This document shows, in pieces, positions 63,304 to 64,000 of a DNA stretch of 64,000 bases. Every line of letters starts with the position of its first letter. Positions within the stretch are counted from its first letter, which is position 1. The notes beneath the pieces were generated by a model. That model saw nothing but the letters and a program-made list of their open reading frames with translations. It had not been told where the DNA came from and did not search any database. This stretch comes from Rotaria macrura (taxonomy: Eukaryota > Rotifera > Eurotatoria > Philodinida > Philodinidae), in the NCBI GenBank assembly GCA_900239685.1, contig OENT01000527.1:1-64000 (forward strand), in the 5' to 3' direction. The translations under genes and the position numbers were made by a program.

Positions 63304-64000
63304 TGTGTTAGAATCGATGTGTGTGTTCGACGATATCAGTATAGTTAAAGAAAGTTTCGTCGTACATCGACATGCGTATATATACAGATGTAAATTGTAT
63401 GTATAAAGATATTTACAGAACAAGATAAAGAAACGACATGGATTTTCATTTAAGAGAATTACGTGCACGCAAGTAGTAAAGAGAACGAAAGGACATTTTC
63501 GTCGAGACGAGATTCAAGTTGAATGAAAAGATGGTATACTGCGGTCTGAAGGTTATTGAACTTGTTCGTTTTAAATTAAAAATGTTAATCGCTGAAAGAA
63601 TGAACTGTTGCTGCTTTGTGCATACTATGCGGTGTTCGAGCGTGCACTTATTCTGAATTGGTTTTCATCCGTCAAATATGAAAAAAATGTCAAGAACATC
63701 AAATTTTTCTTTGTATTTGTCCTTGTTATTCAGTGTGCATCAAATTATAAACGAAAATTAATATTTTATCTGTAGAAAAAACAATTTGACCGAAGTCAAA
63801 AATTCTAAGATTACTGCATGTGTTATTTGAAAATAAATAGTCTCATGAGAGTTGGTGTGGATATATTTTGGTTTTGCTCTTTGAATACGATCATATTTTA
63901 TTTATTGTCATGTAACACGCTCCATCGAACCATGACGACAAGATAACATTTACATAAATGCAAAGTTAATTACGCCCGAGACGAAAATCACTGAAAAAAC
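63304..64000. other. Upstream region of the 60882 gene and window edge
   Basis: AT-rich 5' flank with no supported exon. The promoter of the minus-strand gene should lie within the first few hundred bases. Nothing recognisable up to the window end. Confidence 0.45.

Noticed and set aside
1..64000. tRNA, rRNA, CRISPR array, bacterial operon or horizontally acquired bacterial gene
   Set aside because: No cloverleaf with conserved T-loop words, no regular spacer array and no intron-free bacterial-type gene cluster was seen. The methyltransferase belongs to a family also common in bacteria, but it has an ordinary intron and local codon use.

Overview
The window looks like nuclear DNA from a small-genome invertebrate. 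It is AT-rich. Its genes are cut by many short introns (mostly about 45-120 nt, GT-AG), and homologues of animal genes can be spliced together exon by exon. Short introns, compact genes, single-exon receptor-like genes and scattered small DNA transposons fit a bdelloid rotifer (Adineta/Rotaria type) best. That assignment is inference; no rRNA or mitochondrial marker is present.

Layout, left to right. 1485-8604 (+): the C-terminal half of VPS8, a CORVET tethering subunit, entering from outside the window. Its 4.3-kb intron carries two complete opposite-strand genes: a secreted small protein with a C-x8-C-R-G motif (2950-3655) and a CPYS thioredoxin-fold protein with an N-terminal MGCC acylation signal (5105-6099). 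9182-11944 (-): a complete nine-exon Rabin8/RAB3IP-type Rab8 GEF, convergent with VPS8. 12.4-15.6 kb: poorly resolved, with a possible tiny gene and a broken exon. 15657-17264 (+): a 535-aa disordered Ser/Thr/Asn-rich protein with a PP1-docking-like motif. 18628-19423 (+): a four-exon protein ending in a triple Cys-rich repeat. 22431-23786 (+): a single-exon class-A-like GPCR. 25445-32497 (-): a complete 15-exon XRRA1 homologue with a nested foldback transposon in its last intron. 32805-40323 (+): a complete 23-exon SMG6 homologue (nonsense-mediated decay endonuclease with intact PIN acidic residues), head-to-head with XRRA1. 46459-47283 (+): a Ser-rich protein ending in a CaaX box. 50228-51152 (+): a two-exon class I SAM methyltransferase. 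53686-54988: a dead mariner/Tc1-type transposon with about 95-bp inverted repeats. 59598-60145: a foldback element. 60882-63303 (-): a ten-exon unrecognised protein with a His6 run and a weak dsRNA-binding-like C-terminus.

Most genes are unrelated housekeeping functions: endosomal tethering (VPS8), Rab activation (RAB3IP), RNA surveillance (SMG6) and an LRR protein (XRRA1). Four stretches (19.4-22.4, 40.3-46.4, 51.2-53.7 and 55-59.6 kb) hold no gene I can support. I see no CRISPR array, operon or prokaryotic feature. The most original material is the pair of genes nested in the VPS8 intron, the Cys-rich repeat protein, the CaaX protein, the atypical GPCR, and the transposon-in-transposon insertion in XRRA1.
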